Below, one piece after another: positions 1 through 10,036 of a stretch of DNA of 64,000 nt. Positions within the stretch are counted from its first letter, which is position 1. The number at the start of each line of letters is the position of its first letter. Origin of the DNA: Selaginella moellendorffii (Eukaryota > Streptophyta > Lycopodiopsida > Selaginellales > Selaginellaceae). Made by a program: the position numbers and the translations under genes. Location: NCBI RefSeq assembly GCF_000143415.4, contig NW_003314284.1:124001-188000 (forward strand), read 5' to 3'. The notes under the pieces are model-generated. The model searched no databases. It was not told the origin of the DNA and saw only the letters and a list, made by a program, of their open reading frames with translations.

Positions 1-1276
1 TCTTGTGACGTGGAATGCCATGCTGGCGGCGTATGTCCAGCGGGGGCATTTCCAAGCCGCGGAGCTCTTCTTCCACAGAATGCCCGAGAGGAACGTTGTT
101 TCGTCGAATTCAATCATCACAGCGCTCGCGCACCACTGCGAGCGATCGAAGCAGGTCTTTGATGGCTCGCCGGTCAGGGATCACGTCTCGTGGAATGGAA
201 TGTTGGTGGCCTATGCCCAGAGTGGAAAGACGCTTGAATCGCAGATGGTCTTGGAGAGAATGCCGCAGTGCAACACTGTCTCTTGGACTGGCTTGCTCTC
301 GGCAATCACCCAATTCGAAGACGCGAAAGCTCTCTTTGACGAGATGCCAGCCCGTGATCTTGTAGTCTGGAACGCAGTGCTGGCATGCTACACCCGATTT
401 GGATGTCTTCTCGATGCAAATATCCTGTTTGATAAGATGCCTCACACGGATTCGGCTTCTTGGTCGACCATCTTAGGAGCTTACGCACAAAGACTTTCTT
501 TGGATGAAACGAAGCTAACCTTTGATCATATGCCAGGACGGAATCTAGCAGCGTGGAGCTTACTTCTTAATGTATATGCTCAAACAGGGTATCTTGAGAT
601 TGCTAAGTTTGTGTTTAATAGGATTCCCGCCAGGGACTTGGTGTTGTGGACCGCAATGGTATGGGCTTACTCACAAAACCGGCTATTGGAAGAAGCAAGA
701 GCAGTGTTTTCGGAAATGCCACAACGGGATCTTATAGCCTGCAATGCTATTCTCTCCGCTTTTGCTCAGAATGGGCATCTTGTTGAGGCGCGGTCGCAGT
801 TTGATTCCATGGTGGAGCGAGATATTGTCTCTTGGGCCGCCATGCTAACGGCGTATGCCCACAATGGGGGGTTTCACCAAGTGTTGGATCTGTTTAAGCT
901 TCTCCAGCTCGAAGGCCTGAAACCCGATGAGATTTGCTTCACTTGCGTGCTCGCTGTTTGCAGCCACGCGGGAGATTGCGGGGTGGGATGGGAGTGCTTC
1001 AGCTCCATTAGCAGTGATCACAGTGTGGAGGCGAGCAAGCAACACTACAGCTGCATGGTTGACATTCTCGGTAGATCCGGGTACGTTGATCGCGCGGAGG
1101 AGCTTGTGGAAACCATGCCCTTTGTCCCGGATGCCGAGGATTGGATATGTCTGCTGGGCTCCTCTCGGATCTATAACAATGTGGAAGTGGCGGAACGAGC
1201 AGCGAGACGAGTGATGAAGTCTGACTTAACAGCCTCTTCGCCATTTGTGCTGGTTGCAAACATGATCAGTCAATGA
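1..1276 (+). CDS. PPR protein, PLS/E-like class, 5' end outside window
   Basis: The frame is open from the window edge to TGA at 1274-1276 (about 424 residues visible). It is a run of degenerate 31-36-residue pentatricopeptide repeats with the plant PLS-type signature: recurring W(N/S)-x-(M/L)-(L/V)-x-A-Y-(A/V)-Q followed by F-(D/N)-x-M-P-x-R-(D/N). The last 90 residues (CMVDILGRSGYVDRAEEL, then ETMPF, then DWICLLG) form the E-motif region typical of organelle RNA-editing or processing PPR proteins. No DYW deaminase domain follows. Such proteins bind single-stranded organellar RNA, with one base read per repeat. The N-terminus and any transit peptide are upstream of the window. No intron is seen, as is usual for this family. 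Confidence 0.9.
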   Translation, partial: LVTWNAMLAAYVQRGHFQAAELFFHRMPERNVVSSNSIITALAHHCERSKQVFDGSPVRDHVSWNGMLVAYAQSGKTLESQMVLERMPQCNTVSWTGLLSAITQFEDAKALFDEMPARDLVVWNAVLACYTRFGCLLDANILFDKMPHTDSASWSTILGAYAQRLSLDETKLTFDHMPGRNLAAWSLLLNVYAQTGYLEIAKFVFNRIPARDLVLWTAMVWAYSQNRLLEEARAVFSEMPQRDLIACNAILSAFAQNGHLVEARSQFDSMVERDIVSWAAMLTAYAHNGGFHQVLDLFKLLQLEGLKPDEICFTCVLAVCSHAGDCGVGWECFSSISSDHSVEASKQHYSCMVDILGRSGYVDRAEELVETMPFVPDAEDWICLLGSSRIYNNVEVAERAARRVMKSDLTASSPFVLVANMISQ

Positions 1277-1299
1277 AAGAAAGATGTGAATGTTTTCTA

Positions 1300-1367
1300 G
1301 GCGCGGCCTCCACGGCGCCACAGCACGGCGCGGCGCACCGTGGCGGGCACGCCGTGGAGGCCGCGCC
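1300..1367. repeat. 18-bp perfect inverted repeat (GC-rich hairpin)
   Basis: Positions 1300-1317 (ggcgcggcctccacggcg) are exactly the reverse complement of 1350-1367, with a 32-base GC-rich loop. It sits 24 bp after the PPR stop codon and could be a folded 3' end of the transcript or a small foldback element. The base composition differs sharply from the flanks. Confidence 0.8.
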
Positions 1368-1381
1368 GTTGGAGGGCGCTG

Positions 1382-1534
1382 TTGACACTCGGCTTTGGAT
1401 ACATCATCTACCAAGACAACAATGCAGCTCAAGCCGCGATAAACACCATGGATGGGCAAGTTTTATTCGGTCGCCAGATCCTGACAGGACCGATCGTGGA
1501 ATGGGACGAAGGTTTACCCCTGCCTAGGTTTTGA
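1382..1534 (+). pseudogene. RRM-like fragment
   Basis: One frame reads GFGYIIYQDNNAAQAAINTM, then GQVLFGRQI. This fits the second half of an RNA recognition motif: RNP1 (G-F-G-Y/F-V-x-Y/F), helix 2 (A..AI..M) and beta-4 (G..L.GR.I). The first half (RNP2, helix 1) is not present; the DNA upstream is the GC-rich inverted repeat and the PPR end. It is either a last exon of an unseen gene or, more likely, a displaced fragment. The exact RRM family is not recognised. Confidence 0.4.
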
Positions 1535-1554
1535 TTTAAGTACGCTTGCACTCA

Positions 1555-1790
1555 AGCCCTGTAAGACAAGAAAGAAAACGGCATATTGTCCTGTCCACAA
1601 TCTTGCAAGCTTCCTAGATAGCACAAAAGGTCCAGAGACGCCAAAAACTCGCATTTCCTGCTGTGCTGCAGTAAAGGCCGACATGGTGCGCTCGAAGCAG
1701 CAAAAAGTGCCTGAGAAGAATAAAAAACACGCAAGCAAAGGACTCACAGTGGTGAACTCGACTTTAGTTGGTGGTTGTGGAGAGAATCCC
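1555..1790. repeat. Dispersed duplicate, copy 1 (partner at 6768-7010)
   Basis: About 200 bp around 1560-1760 resembles 6772-6990 in the same orientation. Shared blocks include 'atcttgcaagctt', 'actcgcatttcctgc' and an 'acagtgg' boundary. Both end next to a possible minus-strand exon with a GT donor. The two copies bracket the duplicated GP210 exons, so they may mark the edges of one segmental duplication. No protein is recognised in it. Confidence 0.5.
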
Positions 1791-1799
1791 CGCATAAAA

Positions 1800-2640
1800 T
1801 GGCAGTTTTATGCCTCGTGACGCGTAGCGAATTCCAGTAGCATGCCAGTAATTTTTCCTTTCTTCTTCGTGGTTGAGCTCATTTCCTGAATAAACAACAG
1901 CGTCATAAGTTCCCGTATCCAAATGCCAAATATCCTGCCATACCTCGTCAACAGCGTCACCGCAAACACCCAGCTCACCTCTACTGCATCCTTACGTTGC
2001 CATGAAACCCTGCTCTTGTTCGACGTGACGGACAAGAAAAAGAAAAGAGAAAAGCCGAATGGAGCAACTACACACCTGTGAAGTGTGTCGATGATAGAAC
2101 AGCCTCCGTTACTGACATGCCTATTTGCATCACCCTGGTCACGGAGTAGCTCTCTTTCTCGGTGCAAGTTAAATGAGTGATTCTGGATCATACCACGGAG
2201 CTGTAAAAAGCAGTATTTAGAACAGGTAACGTCAGGGTAATTCTAACCGAATGAACGAGGAACAGCTCTACTTTCGCCTATTGCACCACCATCATCTCCA
2301 TGCGTATCTCTGAGTAACAACACGAAAAGTTTAATAGATCAGCTGTGAGTGGATCAGCTAACTAAGTGGATTCGTTACCTCCATTAGGAAACTTCTGAGT
2401 ATGACCTGAACTTGCAGAACCTAAACAAGTTGACCAGTAGTGTTTTACCTCCTCGTCCCCATTCATTGTTTGGACACATCTCAAAGAAAGAGAAAAGGTT
2501 TCCCGGCACAGACAACCAGTAAACTAGAACTATAGCCACAATGTTTGCTGGTCCTTCAAGATCTCGAAATATCAGCGTCTACATGCAGAGGTTTAACAAA
2601 TTAGTTTTGGAAGCATCAAAACGAAAAGGAAAGGCTCTTA
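1800..2640. other. No recognisable gene
   Basis: Short ORFs on both strands lack domain-like composition. The segment 2510-2600 (cagacaaccagtaaactaga) recurs near 4135-4210, so it belongs to the left edge of the tandem duplication that carries the GP210 exons. Confidence 0.4.
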
Positions 2641-3260
2641 CGTGATTGCCAATGGGAACAGCCAATGAAGAAGACTCGTCCGCCGCCATCCGCTGAGCGA
2701 GATAAGAGAACTCCCTCTGAGGCTTAGATTCAAATCGATGGCCATACGTTAGTCGCTAGATTTATCTCCGCAGCCTGGGAAATAAGCCAGTAAACAGCTA
2801 GCCGATATAAGTTAGTAATACTGAACCTCCCAACAGATACTCTTGTGAAGATCCTGGGCTCCAAGGAAGAAATACAGTGCGAAAAATCTGTTGCATGCTC
2901 CGCTGCTATTAAAACAGTGGGGCACACAACAACTGCTTGCTCAAGCTTCAGCACCTGCATCAAATGACAAGAAAATCGATACAACAAACAAGGCAAACCT
3001 TCACATCATAATCAACGTTGTAGACAAGTTTAGCCACTATAGTTCCAGCGCCCTCCGTGTTAGCTTTCAGCAGCGTCGCATTTTCCGATCCATGTTCGGA
3101 TGCAACAGCTTCCCGGTACGGCAGGTACGTGAAAAGAAGTCTCAAGTCGTTACTCTGTCGGATACCAGAGTCGGCAAATAAACAAAACGGAGGAGGAAAA
3201 GACCTGCGTCAGGTAAAGAGCGCGAGTGGAGTCGAGAGCGAAAGCGTGAACGTTAACCAC
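2640..3260 (-). pseudogene. GP210/NUP210-like exon fragments, copy A
   Basis: This stretch repeats 4270-5530 with part of the middle missing. On the minus strand, 2830-2960 encodes KLEQAVVVCPTVLIAAEHAT and then a sequence equivalent to the better-preserved LPWSPGSSQEY of copy B. That motif is characteristic of plant GP210, the membrane-spanning nuclear-pore glycoprotein with bacterial-Ig-like (BIG2) repeats. The next exon upstream (3030-3130) matches copy B as well. The BIG2 exon present in copy B is missing here, and frames are interrupted, so this copy is not functional. Confidence 0.5.
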
Positions 3261-4270
3261 GTACCCTGCCAGACACGATCTACCAAGTCTCTCCTGATAA
3301 CCTGGCTTCGATATTCAGCTTGCAAGAATCTGCTTTCTCTTTGTAAAGAGGTAGGAGGTGAAGGAATGACAGCATGCACTGTAGCCATCTGCTGATGTCC
3401 TTTCACTCTTACGTCTTCGAATGAAACTGCAAATGAAATGAGTTACATGAACAAACGAGGAAAAACTTCGCTGCAAAATACCTGTGATGATGGATCAAAG
3501 GTACGTCCAGTACTGTCCCCTCCTTGCAGGTGAACTTCCGACATTGTTCATCAGTAAAAAGTAAGAAAACGTGATGCCTTTCACCTCCATGGTTAAAACG
3601 TCGGGTACGACTTTGATCCATGCTATGTCCACCTGGAAAGGGTTAATAAGTTTGAATCAGAGACTGCACAAGCTGAACAAAATTGTACCAGAGCATTTGC
3701 TAAAGCAGGACTAGCCAAACCACGTCGAGTATAGAAACAACTGCGTCATGTAAGAATTGCTTGGCCTGCCTTAGCAAAGTAGCTGCCGCAACGACTGTTA
3801 ACACAGGTAGTTTTGATTGTTTCAAATGTGTCAAAGTTACTCTTACTACACACTACAGATCGAATCGTGAATACGTGAACGTGATTTTTTAAACTTGTAT
3901 CTTACCAATCCCAGGGTATTTTAGAGGCCAAGGATCCTCTACTCGAATAGAGCGAGGGTTCATTACCGTAACTGGCACCAAACGCTTTCTTTCCTGGTCA
4001 CGCTCCAATTGAGCTACTGACTTGATGATATGTTGACTATTATCTGTGTCAACACATGAAAGTCAGTTAAGTTGATTTAGAACAGGAGGCAAACCTGGTT
4101 CGTCAATAGTGAGAACGATTGAACTAGGAACGTCACAAACAACCAGTAAACTAGACTCGCCACAATGTTCACTGGCCCTTCGAGATCTTGGTAGCCACGA
4201 CGAAAGATCAGCGTCGGCATGCAGAAAGACAAACTAGTCTTGCAAACGTCGAAATAGAAAGTAAAGTTTC
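3260..4270. other. Spacer between GP210 fragment copies
   Basis: No gene is recognised. A minus-strand frame at 3484-3623 reads VDIAWIKVVPDVLTMEVKGI and then hits a stop. It could be a further decayed exon of the same nuclear-pore gene, but I cannot support this. The rest shows no coding signal. Confidence 0.3.
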
Positions 4271-5560
4271 TTACGTAATTGCCAAAGTCGGAACAGCCAA
4301 TGAAGAAGACTCGTCCGCCCCCATCAGTCGAGCGAGTGACGAGAACTTCCTCTCACGCTCTCCCTCCAGCTTCGGAGGAAAAAATGTCGTGGAACTCTAC
4401 AAATTGTGACTCCTGCCTCCAGCGTTCTGGGCCACCTACTAGCATAAGACATGTACTTCAGTGTCGCTACTGCTGTATCCCCCGCAAGAATTTCCATCGG
4501 AGACCTATTGTAGCGCTAGTGGAGCGTACGCCCAAGATGTTTCCAAAATGGCTGCTGCCTCGACAGTTGACACTTTCAAGGATCCCGTGACGGTTGCCCT
4601 GCTTGGTAGAAGTGGCAAAATTGTGTTCCATGCACTTACAAGTTGAGAGGAGCGCTTTCTTCCGGCCTTAAATGAGATAGTATGTCTGATAGTGTAAGTG
4701 GACCCGATGAATCCACACACAGAAAAGGTCCCATTGCACAAAACTGTTATATACATCACATCTGGAGCAAGCTTGACCTGTTTGGCGAGGTTAAAGTCTA
4801 ATGACAACGAAAAAGGAAAAGTTTACCAGACGGTGTTGTCAAGCTCATGGCGACTGGAAGAATGGCGTTTATCTCGACTTCAACAGGAAGACCATGAACA
4901 ACAGAGATGGATGACACCTCCGCGTGGATCTAAGATAAAGAAGTTGTAGGTTCTTATCAGTAACCAGGACCAGTATTACCTCATCAAATATTAGCACGTC
5001 TTTTGCTGAGGACGCACGAATTACTGTTTTACCCAGAATTTTTCCAAGTGCAGTCACACTTGCGACGTTTGGATTCGTTGATGACCATACGTAGTCGCTA
5101 GATAGATTTATCTCCGCGGCCTAGAGAGAAAAATTTCCAATACTGAACCTCCTTTTAACTGATACTCCTGTGAAGATCCTGGGCTCCAAGGAAGAAATAC
5201 AGTGTGAAAACCTGTTGCATGCTCCGCTGCTATTAAAACAGTGGGGCACACAACAACTGCTTGCTCAAGCTTCAGCACCTGCATCAAATGCCAAGAAAAT
5301 CAATACAACAAACAAGGCAAACCTTCACATCGTAATCAACGTTGTAGACAAGTTTAGCCACTATAGTTCCAGCGCCCTCTGTCAGCGACATTGCATTTTG
5401 CCATCCATGTTCGGATGCAACTTCAACAGCCTTCCCAGTACGGCAGGTACGTGAAATGAAGTCTCAAGTCGTTGCTTGCTCTGTCGGATACCAGAGTCAG
5501 CAAATAAACAAAACGGAGGAGGAAAAGACCTGCGTCAGGTAAAGCGCGCAAAGACGTGAG
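4270..5560 (-). pseudogene. GP210/NUP210-like exon fragments, copy B
   Basis: Minus-strand reading gives, in order: an exon with VLKLEQAVVVCPTVLIAAEH, an exon with LPWSPGSSQEYQLKGGSV (about 5150-5210), a BIG2 Ig-like exon (about 4985-5095) with WSSTNPNVASVTALGK and then TVIRASS, an exon with HGLPVEVEINAILPVAMSL (about 4830-4900), and an exon with RCDVYNSFVQW (about 4725-4770). This order and these motifs fit the mid-portion of plant GP210, the pore-membrane nucleoporin anchoring the nuclear pore complex. Introns look short with GT/AG ends. Frames change between pieces and only a minor part of a roughly 1900-residue protein is present, so it is a fragment or pseudogene. The identification rests on remembered family motifs. 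Confidence 0.6.
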
Positions 5561-6108
5561 TTCAAACAGAAGTCCGTGAAGAAAACATATATACCTGACA
5601 AGGCGCTTTTACGCATAGCTTTCAACTTGAACCAAAAGCTCGTTCCTAGAACAATATAAGTTTAACTGCGGCTCCAGCTTCGATTAAAAGTATCATCCAG
5701 CTCTTCCATTCTCGGTTCGACCAGTCTGGCTTTTACTCTCTCCTGTCCAGCACTCGCTCCTCGAACAACGTATAAATCAGATCCAAACCCCTGAAGCACA
5801 GGCAGTGTCAAGACACACGCAAACATCATGATCGAATGAAATGTCTACCTGCCCCTCCGAACTCTATTTGAGTATCAATGCCTCCGCACATAAACTTCCG
5901 AGGAAGTATGGATCAGAGCCACAAAAATTTCAATCCCACTGGAAAACGCTCAATCGTGAACAGAAAGGTCATATCTTCAAAACACCCATCAAAGCTCGGG
6001 ATACGGTGATGATCCCCAGAAAAAACAAGAGTCGCCCTTTACATAAACCCTAAACCCTTTTGTCTTTGAGATCGCAGGGATCGCAGGGATGCAAGGGATC
6101 GCGGGGAT
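5560..6108. other. Spacer with short GATCGCAGG tandem repeat
   Basis: No gene is seen. Positions 6068-6108 hold four imperfect copies of a 9-10 bp unit (gatcgcagg / gatgcaagg / gatcgcggg), directly before an ATG at 6109. Confidence 0.5.
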
Positions 6109-6186
6109 CATGTCCGGCTTACCGACGATGTTCTCCCTCCGCCGGGTGCAGGCATTCGATTTCACGGCGTTTACGCGGATTCCGAC

Positions 6187-6658
6187 GTGGTGAGCAGGGC
6201 ACTGTTTTCGTCTCCTGGCGCCGGTGGAGATGCTGACTGCCAGGGCAGCTGCAAGTATCTGCGGAGCACACTCGCGTGGAGGATGAGGGACGGACTCCTC
6301 CTGGTCACTTTGATAAACCAGGCCGAGCTCGTTCAGTACTTTCCTCCATCGATAGTGCGCAGCTTCCCCGTTGCAAGGTATTTCTCTCCTTGGATGGTGA
6401 ACCTTGTGGATCTTGCAGTTGAACTTATGCCACGGCTGCGGCAAGTGTACAAGGATTTACTCTGCTACGTGGTGGCGTGCTTCCCACAACCAGAATTTTG
6501 GTTCTGATCGGACCGCGGTGTTCCTAACAGGAGACTACACTTTCAAGTCCTTCATCGACGACGACCCAAAGCTTCGGCTTTTTCTGTTGGAGCATGGCGT
6601 GCATCTGAGTGACGTTGTGCACCCGGACGATTGGGGATTGACTTGGGAATATGATTGA
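6187..6658 (+). CDS. Unrecognised coding-like region, possibly two exons
   Basis: Two adjacent plus-strand frames have protein-like composition. The first (6187-6507) contains LAWRMRDGLLLVTLINQAEL and MVNLVDLAVELMPRLRQVYK. The second (to TGA at 6656-6658) contains FLTGDYTFKSFIDDDPKLR and HPDDWGLTWEYD, which reads like a C-terminus. They overlap at 6404-6507 in different frames, so a short intron or a frameshift near 6490 would be needed to join them. I do not recognise the family. The initiator could be the ATG at 6109, but its frame ends at 6178. Confidence 0.35.
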
Positions 6659-6767
6659 AACTTCTGTTTTGAGAGACTTTTCTACTATTTTAGAACATGT
6701 TGAGTAAAGTTTTAAACTCTCAAAGCTTGTCCGATCTGGAAGTGTCTAGAAAGTGCCAAAGCCTCGG

Positions 6768-7010
6768 ACGAGAAAGGAAACGCTTGATCTTGTCCTGTCC
6801 GCCAAATCTTGCAAGCTTGCCTAGACGCAGAGGCCCAGGGACACCAACAAAACTCGCATTTCCTGCAGGAAAGCCCGGCATGGAGCTCAAAGCAGCGACT
6901 GTGAAGCGGGCTCTCTCAAAGCAGCAACTTGAATCTCATCGTCATGAACAAGAACACATGAGATAAAAGGAAGGCATAACTTACAGTGGAGAAGTTTAGG
7001 TCGTTTTGCA
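6768..7010. repeat. Dispersed duplicate, copy 2
   Basis: Direct-orientation partner of 1555-1790 (see that entry). It ends at a minus-strand GT donor (gtaagt at about 6980-6985). Confidence 0.5.
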
Positions 7011-7870
7011 AGTCCATGACTTTGAAGATTAGCGGCAAAGGTATCTTTCCCCACGCCTGGAGACCGGCCACCTGTATCGGTTGGTATCCAGTGATTGGAT
7101 TCCTAAACCGTGTTAAACCGTAAGGCACAAGAACTTGAAAGTGCTCACCAAAACATTCCCGTGCTGCTCTTCGGGGAAAACCACGTCAGAGATGGTGCTG
7201 TCAAGACTGGCGTACTGGAGTGAAGGGAGCTGACTCGTGAAGTCTACGAAGATGGCGAAACTCCATACAAAAAAAAGGCTCTCCATGAGCTCAGTTGCCA
7301 AGAGGCCCAGCTCAGTCATGGCTCAATTATAAACGTTGTCTCTGTACATCAAGAACTTACGCACTGTCAATTGTACAGATTCAAGTACATTCACGAGCCA
7401 AACTGTCTTCACTGTAGATTCTCCAGGTTGCTCGGAGGGTGTACAGACGGAGGCAACGTGGAGAGAAATAATGGAATCCACAGCGAGTACAAGCGGCATA
7501 ACGAATCCACTGCTAGCCTTCACTCTGAATGCGACACGAAAGAAAACGGAGACATGTGAACTTGCTGTGAAAATTACCACATGCCGTCAATCCAAGGATA
7601 AGTTTAGTTTCCAGTGGCTGCACAGAGCCCAGCAGGTGATTTTGTTGCTCCTGTTTCTAATTAATTCTCAAGCCAATAAAGCTACGCCAGCCAGTTTTGC
7701 TATACGCAGAAACGATGTGCGATCTTTGCTTCCTAGACACAGAACATGAGGACATGATTGCCGACAAAAACAAAACCAACCGTTGCTAGAAGTTGAAACA
7801 ATTTTTGTATCACGAGAGGTACTAAAGCATCTGCTGCTCGAGCTCAAACCCTGCATCTGCCACAGGGCAA
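6980..7870 (-). other. Unrecognised minus-strand exon-like pieces
   Basis: Three minus-strand frames look coding. One at 6985-7128 contains NPITGYQPIQVAGLQAWGK and ends at a good GT donor. One at 7150-7319 contains MTELGLLATELMESLFFVW and ends at a GTGAGC donor. One at 7325-7580 is a beta-rich stretch containing FVMPLVLAVDSIISLHVASV. Their spacing suits a gene with short introns, but no start, stop or family could be fixed. Confidence 0.3.
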
Positions 7871-8400
7871 TGGGCGGTCAGCAATCGCTGCAGTAAGTCT
7901 AGACGAGTAGGTACCATTGTAGAGAAGCACAGAACTGAGGAGCTCGACATCATCATTAATCAAACCGATCTTAGTGGTTTATTCTAAAGCTATTTCACGC
8001 CCACAGATGGTTGCTCGTCCCTGTTCACAACAAAGATCTGGAAAGTATGAGTGTGTGCTCTCACATCTTCCTCACTGGCGGACACGCGCATGAGGCAATT
8101 GTTCTTTCCATTCTTCTACAAAAGTAAGTGGCTTCTGGAATGCACTTGAAAAAGATGGAGCTAGTGAAGCTGGTTTCTCCTTGTGCATGCTTCTCTCGGA
8201 GACGCGTAAGCTTCTCACGTGAATTTCATATTCACACTTGTTTTGTTTGAGATGCGATACATTTCGCTGATGGCTTGTCAGGTTTGCTATCAAGGTGAGA
8301 TATGCTAGCTTTCCTCTTGTGCTATCTAGTGAGCATAATATATCCTTTTACCATTTTTTTGCACTTTTCAGGGACAATCAGAGCTATCCCTCACCCCCAT
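7870..8400. other. No recognisable gene
   Basis: Scattered short ORFs only. Base composition drifts to AT-rich toward the LTR remnant that begins at 8404. Confidence 0.4.
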
Positions 8401-8403
8401 CAA

Positions 8404-8592
8404 TGTGAATGCATAGAATATGGAAATGGAATATGAAAATATGCATGTTAAAACTCTAATTTATATACGAGAGTGATTGGTCTAAATTAGAATTAGTGTC
8501 GTAAAGATTAAAATCAATTTAACAGCTACCAAAATCCCACTATGCTAATAATAGCATGAAGTGATGTAGTTGTACATAGTTAATTATATTTT
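8404..8592 (-). mobile_element. Diverged, inverted LTR related to the adjacent Ty3/gypsy element
   Basis: Read on the minus strand, this segment aligns along its length with the 175-bp LTR of the neighbouring element. Shared blocks include 'tattagcatagtgggatttt', 'ggtag', 'tatataa', and an end close to 'ccatgcactcaca'. The downstream bases (8380-8403) also match the putative primer-binding region (ttg..ggggtgaggg). It is more diverged than the two LTRs are from each other, so it is an older solo or truncated copy in the opposite orientation. Confidence 0.7.
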
Positions 8593-8701
8593 ATATTCAT
8601 GTTAGGTTAGCTATCATTATTTGCTAGATTTTAAATTTAAATTTTCTAAAAAGCTGAAAATTTGAATTAATACTGAATAAATTAAGAAAATTAATTGAAT
8701 G

Positions 8702-8876
8702 TGTGAGGGCCAAGTGTATGGCTACGATGCCGTATACTAATATTAGCATAGTGGGATTTTGGTAGCCGCTGGATTGGTTTCAATCTGGACCACTCGCTCC
8801 TATATATAAGCTAGGGTTTTTGGGCTAATTGATATGCACATTTCTGTATTCCCTTTTCATATTCCATGCACTCACA
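8702..8876 (+). repeat. 5' LTR
   Basis: 175 bp, tgtgagggcc...cactcaca. It contains a TATA-like 'tatatataag' near 8802-8811, which could drive transcription of the element. Confidence 0.93.
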
Positions 8877-8897
8877 TTGGTAGAGGTGAGGGGCATC
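8877..8897 (+). promoter_or_regulatory. Putative primer-binding site
   Basis: Bases directly after the 5' LTR (ttggtagaggtgaggggc) are where a tRNA primer should pair. They begin with TGGTA like the initiator-Met site but then diverge. The same bases are partly kept beside the older inverted LTR, supporting a real PBS for a different primer. Confidence 0.45.
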
Positions 8898-9087
8898 TTT
8901 GATTGTCCTTGGGGAGTGCTTGGATTTGAGATTTTGGTTTAGATCTAACTTTTTCTATTTCCTTTCTTTTGTTCTTTCCTTTCAGGATTTTGGTTTACAT
9001 CTAGCTTTTTGCATTGTCTAGATCTACCATTTCTTTCCAGCTTTTTGTCATTTCTCTTCTTTTGCTCTTTCTTTTTCGTTCATCTTC

Positions 9088-9878
9088 ATGGCCAATCCGC
9101 AATCTCCTCCTTTGACTCTAGAGCAGCAGTTGGTTCAATTATGCACTTGCAATTAAACAACCAAACTCAATTGATAGTGGCATTCACGGGACGTGGTCCA
9201 ACTCCTCCTACTCTTGGTGCCAATCCTCGCGTTCGGCCGGAGTTCTTTTGTGGGAATCTTGGGGATGATGTGTACCATTGGTTCGATCACTTCACGGTGA
9301 TTGCCACATATCATTTTTGGGATGATGCTCGACGTTTGCGTGAATTTCCCACGTGTCTCCAAAGGACGGCGTTGCAGTGGTACAATGGATTGAGTGTGGC
9401 CACTCGTGGGGATTGGAGTGTTCTTCCAGACGTCTTCAAACGTGCCTTCAGACATGCCGATGATTGTGACGATGCCTTCCAACAATTGCATCGTCTTCGC
9501 CAAGGGCCATCTGAGTTAGTAATGCAATTTGGCGTTCATTTCCGAAGTCTTTTGCTTCGTGCGGAGCCTAATATGTCGGAGCGGATCAAGCTAGGAATGT
9601 TGTGGCTAGCACTTCGTCAAGATCTTGTCGGCCTTGTGCATGCACTTGCTCCTGCCACCCTTGACGATGCTCTTCGCTTGGCACAACGTTATGAGACGTC
9701 GCTTCTTCCACTTCTCGCTACACGTCCTTTAGCTCCACTTCCTATGAGTGATGGTCCTGTTCCAATGGAGGTTGATGCTGCTGCTACTCGAGTCCACAGA
9801 CAAGGGTGAGGACGTGGTCGTGGCCGTGATGTTTGTTGCTGGGCGTGTGATGAAGTTGGTTATACTTATCGGCGTTGT
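9088..9878 (+). pseudogene. gag (nucleocapsid/capsid) of the Ty3 element, frameshifted
   Basis: The likely start is ATG 9088 (MANPQSPPLTLEQQLVQL). A frameshift near 9155 moves reading into the long frame ending at TGA 9807. Capsid hallmarks are visible: a retrotransposon-gag region with FCGNLGDDVYHWFDHF, ALQWYNGL and QLHRLRQGPSELVMQFGVHF. After the stop, the same frame continues RGRD and a broken zinc knuckle (C-W-A-C-x4-Y-x4-C, with Tyr instead of His), then stops again at 9879. Confidence 0.85.
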
Positions 9879-10036
9879 TGACGCTTTTCGGATTGGCGAC
9901 CTCCATTTCCTGGATGGAGACCTTGGCGTCAGCAATGTCCTGTTGGTGCTGCTGCGGTGGAAGGTTTGGACATCGAGATGCATCCGGAAAATGAGGAGTC
10001 GCATGAATAACGGAGGGACCTTGCGCGAATAAGTTA

